Assembly (NCBI GenBank): GCA_023414875.1
Contig: JAEZMV010000013.1
Span: 1-64,000, forward strand
Direction: 5' to 3'
From: Bacillota bacterium
GTDB taxonomy: Bacteria > Bacillota > Clostridia > Lachnospirales > Lachnospiraceae
Length of the DNA: 64,000 nt
A program made the position numbers and the translations under genes. How positions within the stretch are numbered: position 1 is the stretch's first letter; every line of letters begins with the position of its first letter. Below the pieces are notes generated by a model. It did no database searches and had not been told where the DNA came from. It saw nothing but the letters and a program-made list of their open reading frames with translations. Shown in pieces: positions 1-8,304 of the stretch.

Positions 1-128
1 GGATGTAAATGCGTATGCTCTTTCATAATTGGACTCCCCCTCCAATTATGATCACCAAAGAGAAGTTAAATACTTATCCTCCCCTTTTTAGTGAAAGACC
101 TGTCACAATGGCGTGGCAGGTCTTTCAC
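1..128 (+). ncRNA. Family A element, copy A1 (candidate small RNA, 5' end may lie outside the window)
   Basis: The 3' module holds TATCCTCCCCTTTTTAG at 75-91, directly followed by a hairpin with arms at 91-105 and 114-128 and the AATGGC loop typical of this family. Upstream, 24-50 forms a second perfect 10-bp hairpin (CATAATTGGA with TCCAATTATG) whose 7-nt loop is CTCCCCC, so this copy shows two unpaired C-rich, anti-Shine-Dalgarno-like segments. No plus-strand gene lies upstream inside the window for which it would be a plain terminator. The element is seen directly; the small-RNA role is inferred. Confidence 0.5.
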
Positions 129-197
129 TTTTGAACCAGGATATTTAATATTTTCAGCCTTTCAGATGTATTATTTAGAAGCGCATTATTGATCTAC

Positions 198-665
198 TTA
201 TTTTATACCATTTAAACATTGTTTTACAAATTCAAAAGGCATCATAGTGCGGCTTACAGTCTCCTCGGCCGACATGCCTTGCTTTAAAAAGCGTTTAACA
301 ACAATTTCCATATCCTCTGCAATTTCGATAATATTTTTATCAAATTCATAAAAACGCATAACCCTCTGACCCCACGGATATTCTTTGACCTCATGTAAAA
401 ATTCCAAACCCTCAATAATTCTTAGTTTTTCCACCCAGCGTTCTATATCTTCTACTTCAAAATACAATTGGAAACTATTAGCCTGTCTGTGTATCGTTAA
501 TTTCGCACCGACAAGCTCAGAATAGTTTGATTGTAAAGCAAGCCCTCCTTCAAAAGCAACATGTTCGCCAACATCCATTACTATTTTTTGTTCCAGAACT
601 GTTTCATAAAAAGCTTTCGACTTCTCCATATCAGAAACAGCGATTAATGTACCACAATATTTCAT
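198..665 (-). CDS. VOC (glyoxalase/bleomycin resistance) superfamily protein
   Basis: A 155-residue single-module protein of the vicinal oxygen chelate fold. The N-terminal beta-alpha-beta part (MEKSKAFYETVLEQKIVMD) and the C-terminal segment with WGQRVMRFYEFDKNIIEIAE are characteristic. These proteins usually dimerise and bind a metal or a small ligand; the Glu in IIEIAE is at the position of a usual metal ligand. A tail of about 35 residues after the VOC core is unusual and predicted helical. AGGAGG lies 7 nt before the ATG. The gene is 39 bp downstream of an AraC-type regulator on the same strand and may be its target. A second VOC protein at 28342-28767 shares the WGQRVFRF-type motif. The substrate cannot be told from sequence. 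Confidence 0.85.
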   Translation of the reverse strand: MKYCGTLIAVSDMEKSKAFYETVLEQKIVMDVGEHVAFEGGLALQSNYSELVGAKLTIHRQANSFQLYFEVEDIERWVEKLRIIEGLEFLHEVKEYPWGQRVMRFYEFDKNIIEIAEDMEIVVKRFLKQGMSAEETVSRTMMPFEFVKQCLNGIK

Positions 666-704
666 TTGTATATCCTCCTATTTATTCTTAATAAATATTC
701 TATT

Positions 705-1505
705 TCAAGTTTCTGTCGCTATATAGGAAAAATCGGACATTTTTTTAATATATTCTTCAGGTGTTACTCCGCAAAAAGTTTTAAAGTCCTGAATAAAATG
801 AGATTGGTCGTAGTAGCCGTTTTGTATTGAAAACTGTGCTAGCGAATGAGGAGTAGTGTGTAATACTTGGAGTACACTATTAAATCGTATTAAGCGTGAA
901 AAAGTTTTAACACTTAATCCTGTTTGCATACAAAAAATCCTATTTAAATGGCGCTCACTATAATTTACAATATCTGCCACTTCACGCACAGATGTCCTAC
1001 CGCCACTGCTTATAATTTTCTTTGTCGCAAATATTAATTCGCTATGTAATTCATGCTTGAATAAAAATGATAACAATACCTCATCCAATAAATTTGTCAG
1101 TTCTGATACATTGTTTGCAACTTCAAAGATATTGCATAAACCCTGATATAGTGTAGGCGAGATGCACTTTAAATCAATCTGTCTATCGGTAAATTCCGTT
1201 TGACTATTCCCTGTTAACTGATATAATCCGCCAGGTCTAAATTCTATTAATATAATATGTTGTAAACAATTGGGTTGAGATCCAATTATATATGAATGTG
1301 TTGAAGCACCCCAAGCCACTGCCGAAAAATTAGTTCCATCAAAAGAAAGCGTTATTGTTCCATTTACATTCGGCATTATGGTATAACGGTCAGAAAACAT
1401 ATTAGCTCGAGGATTGACTATATTGTAAAACAAAATGCAATTACGTAATTTTATATTAGGTAGAACTATATTAAAATTATCATTCTTGTATAAATTCTCA
1501 AACAT
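705..1505 (-). CDS. AraC family transcriptional regulator
   Basis: 266 residues. The C-terminal 100 residues hold the two helix-turn-helix motifs of AraC/XylS proteins (VREVADIVNYSERHLNRIF and the second around LAQFSIQNGYYDQSHFIQDF, ending FCGVTPEEYIKK). The N-terminal part is a probable cupin-like sensing domain with no ligand I can name; RPGGLYQLTG resembles the DUF6597-type AraC sensors. The start is supported by AAGGAG 6 nt upstream. It lies just upstream of the VOC gene in the same direction, so local control of that gene is plausible but unproven. Confidence 0.88.
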   Translation of the reverse strand: MFENLYKNDNFNIVLPNIKLRNCILFYNIVNPRANMFSDRYTIMPNVNGTITLSFDGTNFSAVAWGASTHSYIIGSQPNCLQHIILIEFRPGGLYQLTGNSQTEFTDRQIDLKCISPTLYQGLCNIFEVANNVSELTNLLDEVLLSFLFKHELHSELIFATKKIISSGGRTSVREVADIVNYSERHLNRIFCMQTGLSVKTFSRLIRFNSVLQVLHTTPHSLAQFSIQNGYYDQSHFIQDFKTFCGVTPEEYIKKMSDFSYIATET

Positions 1506-1824
1506 ACTAATCTCCTTAAATGATAATAAACAATCTACCCTTAGGTGTTTCGGCTAAGATAAAGGGCTTTATTTTTTATGCTTATTATTCCTATTGTATA
1601 AAATAGGTAAAAACATTCAAGAATGGTTTTACAGCGCAATAATAAATATAAAAGTAAATAAATTACTATATGCGATATGATTCAGCGTAGCTGCATTTAA
1701 CCACACTCACTTCCGGGAGGCTAACATACCCTTTATGGTTTACTCCTATATTAATTTTACCATACTATTCCATTGTGAGACAATCGAACTTAGTATGAAT
1801 TTTTAGTTACTTCCTAACTTTAAT
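1506..1824. other. Intergenic region with an unexplained GC-richer block
   Basis: No complete gene seen. Around 1684-1760 a block richer in GC than its surroundings stands out. On the minus strand it reads openly for about 32 codons between stops (including GYVSLPEVSVVKCSYAESYR), which looks like a coding remnant but matches no family I know. The rest is AT-rich. Confidence 0.3.
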
Positions 1825-1998
1825 ACACAACTTTATACGCAACTTAGATATCACAAGATGACACATGATGAATTTCAAATACCCATATATCCCCTCATGG
1901 AACACCAAATAACACATGACGAAGCTCTATGCAATCTCAAATGCATATCCTCCCCTTTTTAGCAACAACCCACTACAATGGCGTAGTGGGTTGTTTGC
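1825..1998 (+). ncRNA. Family A element, copy A2 (candidate small RNA)
   Basis: It begins with a box shared by copies A2-A4 (CAACTTTATACGCA at about 1829-1842) followed by an AT-rich -10-like segment near 1849. The 17-mer TATCCTCCCCTTTTTAG is at 1946-1962. A 12-bp perfect hairpin follows (1965-1976 with 1983-1994, loop AATGGC) and then TTGCTT. The element lies between two minus-strand genes, so on the plus strand it is not the 3' end of any gene. On the minus strand the hairpin lies downstream of the surface-protein gene and could also act as its terminator. Confidence 0.5.
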
Positions 1999-2017
1999 TT
2001 GTGGTTGGAAAGCCCCT

Positions 2018-2039
2018 GTTAAATCAAATTTGATTTAAC
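2018..2039. repeat. 22-bp perfect palindrome
   Basis: GTTAAATCAAATTTGATTTAAC reads identically on both strands. It overlaps the end of the SLH-like remnant and provides its last codons and stop. It could be a regulator site or a weak hairpin. Confidence 0.6.
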
Positions 2040-2102
2040 CAACAGCTTTCTGATCATGACTGCCGCCTCTGCTCTGGTGAATTTGGCCTTCGGCGATATC
2101 TT
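2019..2102 (-). pseudogene. S-layer homology (SLH) domain remnant
   Basis: Reading the minus strand from 2102 gives KISPKAKFTRAEAAVMIRK followed by LLVKSNLI and a stop. FTRAEAAVMIRKLL is the classic core of an SLH cell-wall anchoring motif. It is in exactly the same frame as the upstream surface-protein gene but separated from it by a TAG at 2139-2141 and a TAA at 2103-2105, with about 11 unrelated codons between. The likely history is a surface protein that once ended in SLH modules, or an adjacent SLH gene that was deleted, leaving this stub. Confidence 0.6.
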
Positions 2103-2138
2103 TTAATTAACTCTTAAGAATTCCTGCTTTTGCTTAAT

Positions 2139-5100
2139 CTACTTTACGGTAACCTTTATCTTTTTATATACACCATTCTGGGCATAGGCATAAACATAAC
2201 AAGTTCCCTTCGATTGTGCCTTGATCTTTCCTGTTTTGTCGACCGTTGCGATGTCCTTATTGGTGGTTTCGTAACGGATTGCTGCTGCATATTTCTTCAT
2301 CTTTGTGTTTTTGGGCAACACTGCCTTGCAGGTCACTGATTTTGTTTTTCCTACAGCTATACTGACAGAGGACACCTCTGAGGTTACCTTCGTCGGATTG
2401 GCATAGGTCTTACCCTTCGTTACGGAGTATATTTCCTTGGAGGTTGCCAGGATTACCTTCTTCCCATCTACGATTTGATAAGCCTTCACCTGATACTTAT
2501 AGTAAGAAGCTTTCTTCAGCTTCTTGTGGGTAAAGGTCAATACGGTGTCTGACACCTCACCAAGCTTTTTCAGCTTGTTCTTTTCTCCATAGCTTGCACC
2601 GTAAATCAGATAGCCGTCTGCCCCTGACACCTTGGTAAAGCTTAGTGTCTGGGAGGTTTCTGCTGCCTTCGCTGTCAGGCGAAGATGGTGAAAATCGTTA
2701 TATACCTGAGGTTTATCGTTGGCTGTAGCCTTCTTCTCATCCTGATAGGTCAGTGCATAGGTGGAGAAGCGATCTGTCTCAAAGGTAAACAGATGAGTCA
2801 CAGGATCATAGGTTCCTTCGAGAATATCCGTAACCCCATTATGAATTCGAATGACCCGGTAGGTTCTGTTAGTATCTCCACTGAGATTCCAAAGCTCTTC
2901 GGGAACCTCGAGGCTGATCTTAATCTTTTCGCTGGTTTCGGTTACTCTGGTCTCTGCAGCAGTTCCGACCTGCTTATATAAGGACAAGTCTACATACAGG
3001 ACCGCTGCATCCTTCTCAAGTTTTTCAGCAATCTGCTTTTTCTCTTCTTCACTGACAGTAGCACTGATATCATTGACCTTTAAGATAACCTTTGCATTTT
3101 CTCCTGCTTCCATTTTCGCCAGTTCTGAAGCCGTGAATATCTTCTTCAATTCCTCGGTGCTGCTTTGTAAGTCAGCAGTAGGTGCTCCTGCTTCCCGTCT
3201 CTGCTCCTTCTGCACGGTACCGGTAATACTTGAGGCACCGCCGTTACTTGAAGGTGCCACATATGCCGGTATACTAATCTTAAAGGTATCCACGCTGACA
3301 TGATCCGCTGTATCCTTTACTACTATATAGATATCTTTTGCTCCTGCGCTCAGTGTTGAAAGTGAAATTGTGTTTTCTGCTGCAGCACAATTCGCTCCTG
3401 CACCACTGGTATCTATGGTTGGCTGAGCTGAACCACTTGCAGCCACCACGTAATAATATTTTCCTGCTTCACTAGATGTAAACTTAACCGTTGCACTGGT
3501 ATCTGAGGTACGGGATACCGCTCCCGCAGTCAGTGTCGGAGCAGTTCTGTCCACCGTGTAGGTTTGACCTCCTGTGTATCCACCTGTTATGGCGTTCCCT
3601 AGGCTGTCTGTGATTCCGGTTTCTGAAGCGTATAAATCCAGTCTTAATGTACCATCACCTGTTACACTGTTTACTGTCACATCTATAGCTGATCCACTTA
3701 CGATATCTATTGATGCTATACTTGCGTCTGCCGTTCCGGTCTTGTCTAGTGTAAAATCACTGATGCCCACTCCAGTGACGATCTCGCTGAAGGTTACTCT
3801 ATAGGTTAGACTACCACTGCTTGCGCTGGTGACGGCTGCTGACGGGTTCTGGCGTATAATGGAGATTACCGTAGGAGCTACTAGGTCCACCGTATAGGTT
3901 TGACCTCCTGTGAAGCCACCACTGATAGCATTACCTGCAGCATCTTTGATTCCGGTTCCTGAAGCATTTAAATCCAGTCTTAATGTACCTTGGCCTGTCA
4001 CTGACTCCACTGTTACATCAATAGTGTTACCTTTTGCAGAGGATACCGATGCTATGCTTCCTTTCGCCGTCTCTGTCGTGGTTAATGTAAAATCAGTGAT
4101 ATCCACTCCTTCTACATTCTCGCTGAAATTTACTGTGTAGGTTACACTAATTGCATTGGTTTTTTCTGCTGACGGAGTCTTGCGTATAATAGATGTCACT
4201 TTTGGTGGCGTAGTGTCTTGTATAATTGGTGTAAATTTTATTTCCTTATTAACCGTGTTACTCGGTTGAGCATCCTCGTAAGCCTTAATCCTTACAATAT
4301 AGGTTATCGTACTATATTTTGTTCCACTCTTGATCTGAAGCTCTGATCCAGCTATCTGAAATAAACTATCATGTGTACCACTTCCATCCAGCGTGTAGGT
4401 TATGCCTGTTGTCGGTGTTCCGACTACTGCTAAATCCGCAACCTTTGTTCCTGCTACATCTCGTTCAACATATTCAACTGCCGTAGGAGTAAGTGTGATA
4501 TCTGTTAACGTCGGAATATATTTGTACACTGTAACCGTTTTAGAAGCCGGTGTAATAGTAAAAGCTGCCGGTGTTGCTACCGTAACTGTTACATTCTCGC
4601 CATTCCCAACCGTTATGTCTGATATATTCAGTGTTCTTATTGTTCCGGTTCCGCTTAGGGTTCCCTTAGTAGCACCCGTGACAGTTATGTTACTTGCAGT
4701 AAGTGAAATTGGATCTTCGCTAAAGGTTAATGTCAACTCCGTGGTTGGACTGGTACCCGAAGCTCCATTCGCAGTCAACTCTGTAAATGTTACGGGTTTT
4801 ATTAATTTTGAATCCACCGAGCCCGTAATCGTGCCACCAGTATAGGAAAGCTGAGCAGAACCTGAAACATCACCTTTATAAATATTAGTAACGGTTCCAC
4901 CCGAAATTATCGCACTCGCACTGCTTGCCTCGCTAGTAATAGAACCCCAAGCACCACCCAGATAAATGTCTTTCACATTACCACCGTTGATTATAATATT
5001 TGTACTGGAAAGTATTTTGCCACCACCTGTTCCCCCACCACATATATTCGTAATTCTTGCATCACCTTCAGCCAGTACATTGGTACTGCCACCAACGCAG

Positions 5101-5693
5101 GCGCCTTCAATTCCACCCGCTAGTATTAATGATATATCTCCACCTTTAAGTGTGATATTGGTATTTCCGCTTATATGTGCAGCACTACCAACTCCTCCAC
5201 CATTAATAGTGTCAACCGTACCTCCGGTTACATCAATATTAGTATTTCCTGTGACATTTGCAGTGCTTGTAGTATTTGAGGAATATCCACCACCTATAAT
5301 CCTATATATATTACCGCTTAACACAGTGATTTTTGTGTCTCCTTCAACTGAATTTTCATTACTTCCACCATAGATGGTCCTATTTGAAAGGTCAAAACCA
5401 GTTGAAGTATCTCCATCCAACGTACTATTAAAATAGTCACTACCATTTAAGTCAATTGGAGTTTGTCCATCATCAAGCGCACCGTTCCTATTGACATCAA
5501 TATAAATGTTAGTATAATTCGTATTGCTACCTGCCTCAAAAATAATGGCATTGCCATTTGCAAAAATTTTTCCATCCAATATAGTTAGCAACGGCGATGC
5601 AAAAGCCTGCTTTGTCGATACCGGTACAAGGCTAAATACCATAGCCAGTGTTAAAATACAACTAACAATTCTCTTTTTCATTCTTTTTCTCAT
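2139..5693 (-). CDS. Large secreted multi-domain surface protein
   Basis: About 1184 residues. A signal peptide (MRKRMKKRIVSC, hydrophobic core, cleavage near KQAFAS) is followed by a Gly/Asn/Thr-rich stretch with repeated GGG(Y/V/T) turns, suggesting a beta-helix, to about residue 290. Next come a SwmB-like Ig domain (LTLTFSEDPIS), a cadherin-like module, two tandem about 115-residue Ig-like repeats (starting PPKVTSIIRKTPSA and APTVISIIRQNPSA, each ending in GGQTYTVD), another Ig-like module, a Lys/Glu-rich region, a fibronectin-like segment and a C-terminal Big_2 domain. No LPXTG or intact SLH anchor is visible. I chose ATG 5693 over an upstream GTG (5705), which abuts the GG-rich ribosome site; 5684 is also possible. 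The function is probably adhesion or cell-surface structure. Confidence 0.85.
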   Translation of the reverse strand: MRKRMKKRIVSCILTLAMVFSLVPVSTKQAFASPLLTILDGKIFANGNAIIFEAGSNTNYTNIYIDVNRNGALDDGQTPIDLNGSDYFNSTLDGDTSTGFDLSNRTIYGGSNENSVEGDTKITVLSGNIYRIIGGGYSSNTTSTANVTGNTNIDVTGGTVDTINGGGVGSAAHISGNTNITLKGGDISLILAGGIEGACVGGSTNVLAEGDARITNICGGGTGGGKILSSTNIIINGGNVKDIYLGGAWGSITSEASSASAIISGGTVTNIYKGDVSGSAQLSYTGGTITGSVDSKLIKPVTFTELTANGASGTSPTTELTLTFSEDPISLTASNITVTGATKGTLSGTGTIRTLNISDITVGNGENVTVTVATPAAFTITPASKTVTVYKYIPTLTDITLTPTAVEYVERDVAGTKVADLAVVGTPTTGITYTLDGSGTHDSLFQIAGSELQIKSGTKYSTITYIVRIKAYEDAQPSNTVNKEIKFTPIIQDTTPPKVTSIIRKTPSAEKTNAISVTYTVNFSENVEGVDITDFTLTTTETAKGSIASVSSAKGNTIDVTVESVTGQGTLRLDLNASGTGIKDAAGNAISGGFTGGQTYTVDLVAPTVISIIRQNPSAAVTSASSGSLTYRVTFSEIVTGVGISDFTLDKTGTADASIASIDIVSGSAIDVTVNSVTGDGTLRLDLYASETGITDSLGNAITGGYTGGQTYTVDRTAPTLTAGAVSRTSDTSATVKFTSSEAGKYYYVVAASGSAQPTIDTSGAGANCAAAENTISLSTLSAGAKDIYIVVKDTADHVSVDTFKISIPAYVAPSSNGGASSITGTVQKEQRREAGAPTADLQSSTEELKKIFTASELAKMEAGENAKVILKVNDISATVSEEEKKQIAEKLEKDAAVLYVDLSLYKQVGTAAETRVTETSEKIKISLEVPEELWNLSGDTNRTYRVIRIHNGVTDILEGTYDPVTHLFTFETDRFSTYALTYQDEKKATANDKPQVYNDFHHLRLTAKAAETSQTLSFTKVSGADGYLIYGASYGEKNKLKKLGEVSDTVLTFTHKKLKKASYYKYQVKAYQIVDGKKVILATSKEIYSVTKGKTYANPTKVTSEVSSVSIAVGKTKSVTCKAVLPKNTKMKKYAAAIRYETTNKDIATVDKTGKIKAQSKGTCYVYAYAQNGVYKKIKVTVK

Positions 5694-5705
5694 TTTTCCC
5701 CACAC

Positions 5706-6102
5706 CTATCCTTTTTTTGATCATCATAATATGGCTATTCTCTTCTACAATTTCTAATTTGAATTTTAGATCTGAATGAGTTATTCTTTATTAATAGGAG
5801 AAAAGTCATCACTCCTATCATAAAAACATGCTTCTTCCTAATATTTCTCTCCTTAATCTTTGTTGGCACAGTGTATTACCCCTTTCCTTATAAATCGCTA
5901 TTTCTCATCATAAGAATATCATATTCTATTCATAAAAAACCGTTTACCCACGAATCGTGTCTCCTACCGCACAAATCGTATTTTATTGATTCGTTTTTTA
6001 CATTTATTGTTTTATTGTTATATTTTTTTACTTTCCTTTCATTGTATAACAGTAAGTCCAGTTCTTCAAGCATTCTTTACTTATGCATAATTTAATGATC
6101 AT
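5706..6102. other. Long AT-rich leader/promoter region of the surface-protein gene
   Basis: No convincing gene on either strand; the plus-strand open frames are T-rich low-complexity reading. On the minus strand it would be the promoter and 5' untranslated region of the surface-protein gene. A 15-bp palindrome AGAATATCATATTCT lies at 5913-5927, and a pair of 21-bp-spaced direct repeats lies just upstream of it in the direction of transcription. Confidence 0.4.
5944..5979 (-). promoter_or_regulatory. Pair of direct repeats at 21-bp spacing (candidate activator site)
   Basis: Read on the minus strand, ACGATTTGTGCGGTA starts at 5979 and ACGATTCGTGGGTA starts at 5958, exactly 21 bp (two helical turns) apart. 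A -10-like TATGAT/TATTCT segment follows about 40 bp downstream, with no good -35. Two direct repeats at this period before a weak promoter are typical of LytTR-type or other response-regulator activators. This is inference from spacing only. Confidence 0.4.
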
Positions 6103-6280
6103 TACACAACTTTTTACGCACCCCATATAGTAAAAGACAGAACATGACAGAATAATCTTTAGCATTCATTCATATTATGTGCCTTGTAATAACACAAGAT
6201 AGCAAAAGATAGAAATATCAATAGTTATCCTCCCCTTTTTAGCAACAGCCCTCCACAATGACGTGGCGGGCTGTTTGCTT
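6103..6280 (+). ncRNA. Family A element, copy A3 (candidate small RNA)
   Basis: It begins with the shared box (CACAACTTTTTACGCA near 6105-6120) and an AT-rich -10-like segment at 6126-6131. The identical 17-mer TATCCTCCCCTTTTTAG is at 6226-6242. The hairpin has arms 6245-6256 and 6263-6274 (one mismatch) and loop AATGAC. The box-to-17-mer distance is within 1 bp of that in copy A2 although the sequence between differs, which argues for a fixed RNA length. It lies between two minus-strand genes. Confidence 0.5.
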
Positions 6281-6300
6281 GTTTATATATGGGCTGTTTA

Positions 6301-6326
6301 CCCCCATAACAATGGTGTCATGGGGG
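6301..6326 (+). repeat. Extra family A hairpin without the C-rich motif
   Basis: Arms CCCCCAT (6301-6307) and ATGGGGG (6320-6326) enclose AACAATGGTGTC, which keeps the C-AATGGT-G loop of the family. It follows copy A3 by 26 bp and looks like a truncated tandem copy. Confidence 0.45.
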
Positions 6327-6361
6327 GGGTGCTTGTGGCCAATGTTCTTACGCAAAAATAG

Positions 6362-6415
6362 GGCAGTTTCAAAACCAATTGATTAATTAGTCTTGAAACT
6401 GCCTCTGATTTTTTT
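6362..6415. terminator. Bidirectional intrinsic terminator
   Basis: An 11-bp stem (GGCAGTTTCAA at 6362-6372 with TTGAAACTGCC at 6393-6403) has a T-run on the plus side (6409-6415) and an A-rich stretch before it, which gives a T-rich tail on the minus strand. It lies 48 bp beyond the stop of the GH25 gene and should terminate that minus-strand transcript. Confidence 0.8.
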
Positions 6416-6462
6416 GTGTTTATTTATGCTTTCCAATTGAACCGGTTTCAGTGATTTTAGCT

Positions 6463-8304
6463 CTAGTTATCCTCTACTATCTCCAGATAACTTGAAATTG
6501 CATATAAGGTCAGGCCATTGTATTCTACTCTTGACCAGCCGTTATTTCCTACTCCGGTCCGCACAGCCACTTCACCGTTATGCAAAGCAGTAACTATCGT
6601 TTCAGGGCTTGCGGAGCTTGGTACTTTCCTTAAGTTGGTCACATCCTTGGCCGTAACATTTTCTTTTATTTCAGTGAAGGTAACGCCTGCTTCCGGGTTA
6701 TCTACGGTTGGAGTGTTATTTTCTTTGAAATTTAAATCGTTTGTCAGATAGCTACTTACGGCATAAAGCGTCTTACCATTATATTCCACCCTTGACCATC
6801 CGTTATCACTTATACCGGTCCGTGTGGCGACATTACCGTTCTTGAGCACCGCTACTACGGTGTCTGTACTTCCGCTTTTTGGTTCACTGCGGAGATTCAC
6901 CTTATCCTTGGCGGTAACCTGCTCATTCACTTCCATAAAGGAGGGGCCGGCCGGTGCCTGAGTAGGTGCCAGTGTAGGTTCTTTGGCAATAAGATCGGTT
7001 GTCAGATAGCTACTTACGGCATAAAGCGTCTTCCCGTTATATTTTAACTTAGACCAGCCGTTATCACTTATCCCTATACGCTTTGCCGTATCCCCGTTCT
7101 TAAGCACTGCCGCAATAGTATCAGAGTCTGAGGTGCTGGGCACAGTCCTTAAATTAGTAACCTCCTTGGCAGTAACGGTTTCATTTACTTCAGTAAAGTT
7201 TATAAGCGCAGACGGATCAGCTGAAACCTGCTCTTGAGGTGTATCATCCTTTGCTTTTGCCGTTTTATTATAACTGAAATATGCTATATTAATATCAACT
7301 GCTTTGTCAATACCTTTAACCTCACCTTTGCTGGTGTACTGCCACATGGCATGTTCTCCAGTATACGTTGACTTTGAGGATGAGGTATACCCCTCAGTTG
7401 GATACTGTGCAACCCAGATTTTATATTTACTGCTGAGCTTATCAGTATCCCACTGCGCATTCTGTTCAAGCTCATTCTTGGCTGCATAGAACATAGGCGT
7501 ATATCCCTGTCCCTTAACAAAATCAAGGAATGTCATAGCAATATCGGAACGTGTATCTTTTGAAAGTCCGTTTTGCCGGTTATCTGCATCGGAAAAGCCT
7601 TCACAGTTATAGGCAACGGGATATGTAATCGGATAAGGTGTAATATAATCGGTTACCCACTTTGCTTCTTCTATGGCTTCTTTCTTGCTGATTGCCGTTG
7701 AGAAGAAATAAACCCCGATCTTAATTCCATTAGCCTCAGCCTGCTGTAGGTTATATTTAGCATAGGGATCCTCATATATTTCTCCGTCAACCTGCGTACG
7801 GTACCCGACCCTGATCATCGCGAAATCAACTCCGGAGGCCTTAACCTGTTTCCAGTCTATGACTCCCTGCCATTTGGCCACATCTATTCCAAAAGTAATT
7901 ACCTCTGTCTTATTATCAGTCGAAGCTATTTTACTGACGTCCGCTTTTACTCCTTGGGTGTTTTCTGATTGAGGATCTTCCTTATCATTAACAGGGGCAA
8001 TCTCTACCGGTGGTACCGTGATATCCACCGCTGTCCCATCTAAAGAGATATCGCCGGTAGTTACGCCGTCAGTATCCGAAGCAGCCTGTTCTCCGTCAGG
8101 TGATGAAGCATAAACGTCAGTAGTGCCGGTATTAGCTGCATCCGTATCAGCTGATTTACTGTCATTACCAGAGTTTCCTCTACTGAATAATACGAAAAGA
8201 TATATAATACCGGCAATTAAAATTATTACGGTAAGAATACTTGAAATAATTATTTTCTTGTGATCTTTTTGGGGTTTCTTGTTAAAATGTATTGTATCCT
8301 TCAT
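6463..8304 (-). CDS. Membrane-anchored GH25 (lysozyme-type) muramidase with three SH3 modules
   Basis: About 613 residues. A cytoplasmic start, one transmembrane anchor (IIISSILTVIILIAGIIYLF), a Ser/Thr/Asp-rich linker, then a GH25 domain at about residues 138-345 (FGIDVAKWQGVIDWKQVK to WQYTSKGEVKGI). Three SH3b-type repeats of about 70 residues follow, each with VTAK.VNLR and NGWS.(V/L).YNGKTLYAVSSYL. Cell-wall hydrolysis at the outer face of the membrane is expected. The usual Asp-x-Glu catalytic strand reads Asn-Cys-Glu here (PVAYNCEGF); the Glu is kept. A second ATG at 8304 has AGGAAG at proper spacing, while the first ATG (8310) sits only 1 nt from it, so 8304 is the likely start. Confidence 0.9.
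   Translation of the reverse strand: MKDTIHFNKKPQKDHKKIIISSILTVIILIAGIIYLFVLFSRGNSGNDSKSADTDAANTGTTDVYASSPDGEQAASDTDGVTTGDISLDGTAVDITVPPVEIAPVNDKEDPQSENTQGVKADVSKIASTDNKTEVITFGIDVAKWQGVIDWKQVKASGVDFAMIRVGYRTQVDGEIYEDPYAKYNLQQAEANGIKIGVYFFSTAISKKEAIEEAKWVTDYITPYPITYPVAYNCEGFSDADNRQNGLSKDTRSDIAMTFLDFVKGQGYTPMFYAAKNELEQNAQWDTDKLSSKYKIWVAQYPTEGYTSSSKSTYTGEHAMWQYTSKGEVKGIDKAVDINIAYFSYNKTAKAKDDTPQEQVSADPSALINFTEVNETVTAKEVTNLRTVPSTSDSDTIAAVLKNGDTAKRIGISDNGWSKLKYNGKTLYAVSSYLTTDLIAKEPTLAPTQAPAGPSFMEVNEQVTAKDKVNLRSEPKSGSTDTVVAVLKNGNVATRTGISDNGWSRVEYNGKTLYAVSSYLTNDLNFKENNTPTVDNPEAGVTFTEIKENVTAKDVTNLRKVPSSASPETIVTALHNGEVAVRTGVGNNGWSRVEYNGLTLYAISSYLEIVEDN

Noticed and set aside
75..91. The C-rich 17-mer as a minus-strand ribosome site (CTAAAAAGGGGAGGATA)
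   Set aside because: Only one of the four copies has an ATG close behind it and that frame is short; the conserved partner is the hairpin on the other side.
1680..1760. Possible cyclic-di-GMP-I (GEMM) riboswitch on the minus strand (GTAAACC...GGGT...AGCC)
   Set aside because: Key conserved positions differ (GCAAACC and ACGCAAAGCC are not matched) and no GAAA tetraloop/receptor is seen.
4402..5373. Long open frames on the plus strand opposite the surface-protein gene
   Set aside because: They are antisense shadows of a repetitive Thr/Gly/Val-rich coding region and lack ribosome sites.
5871..6095. 74-codon plus-strand frame in the T-rich leader region
   Set aside because: Low-complexity Phe/Ser/Leu reading of T-rich DNA without a ribosome site.
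6301..6330. G/C-run hairpin as an independent terminator
   Set aside because: The C-AATGGT-G loop and position show it is a truncated family A copy, and the real terminator lies at 6362-6415.
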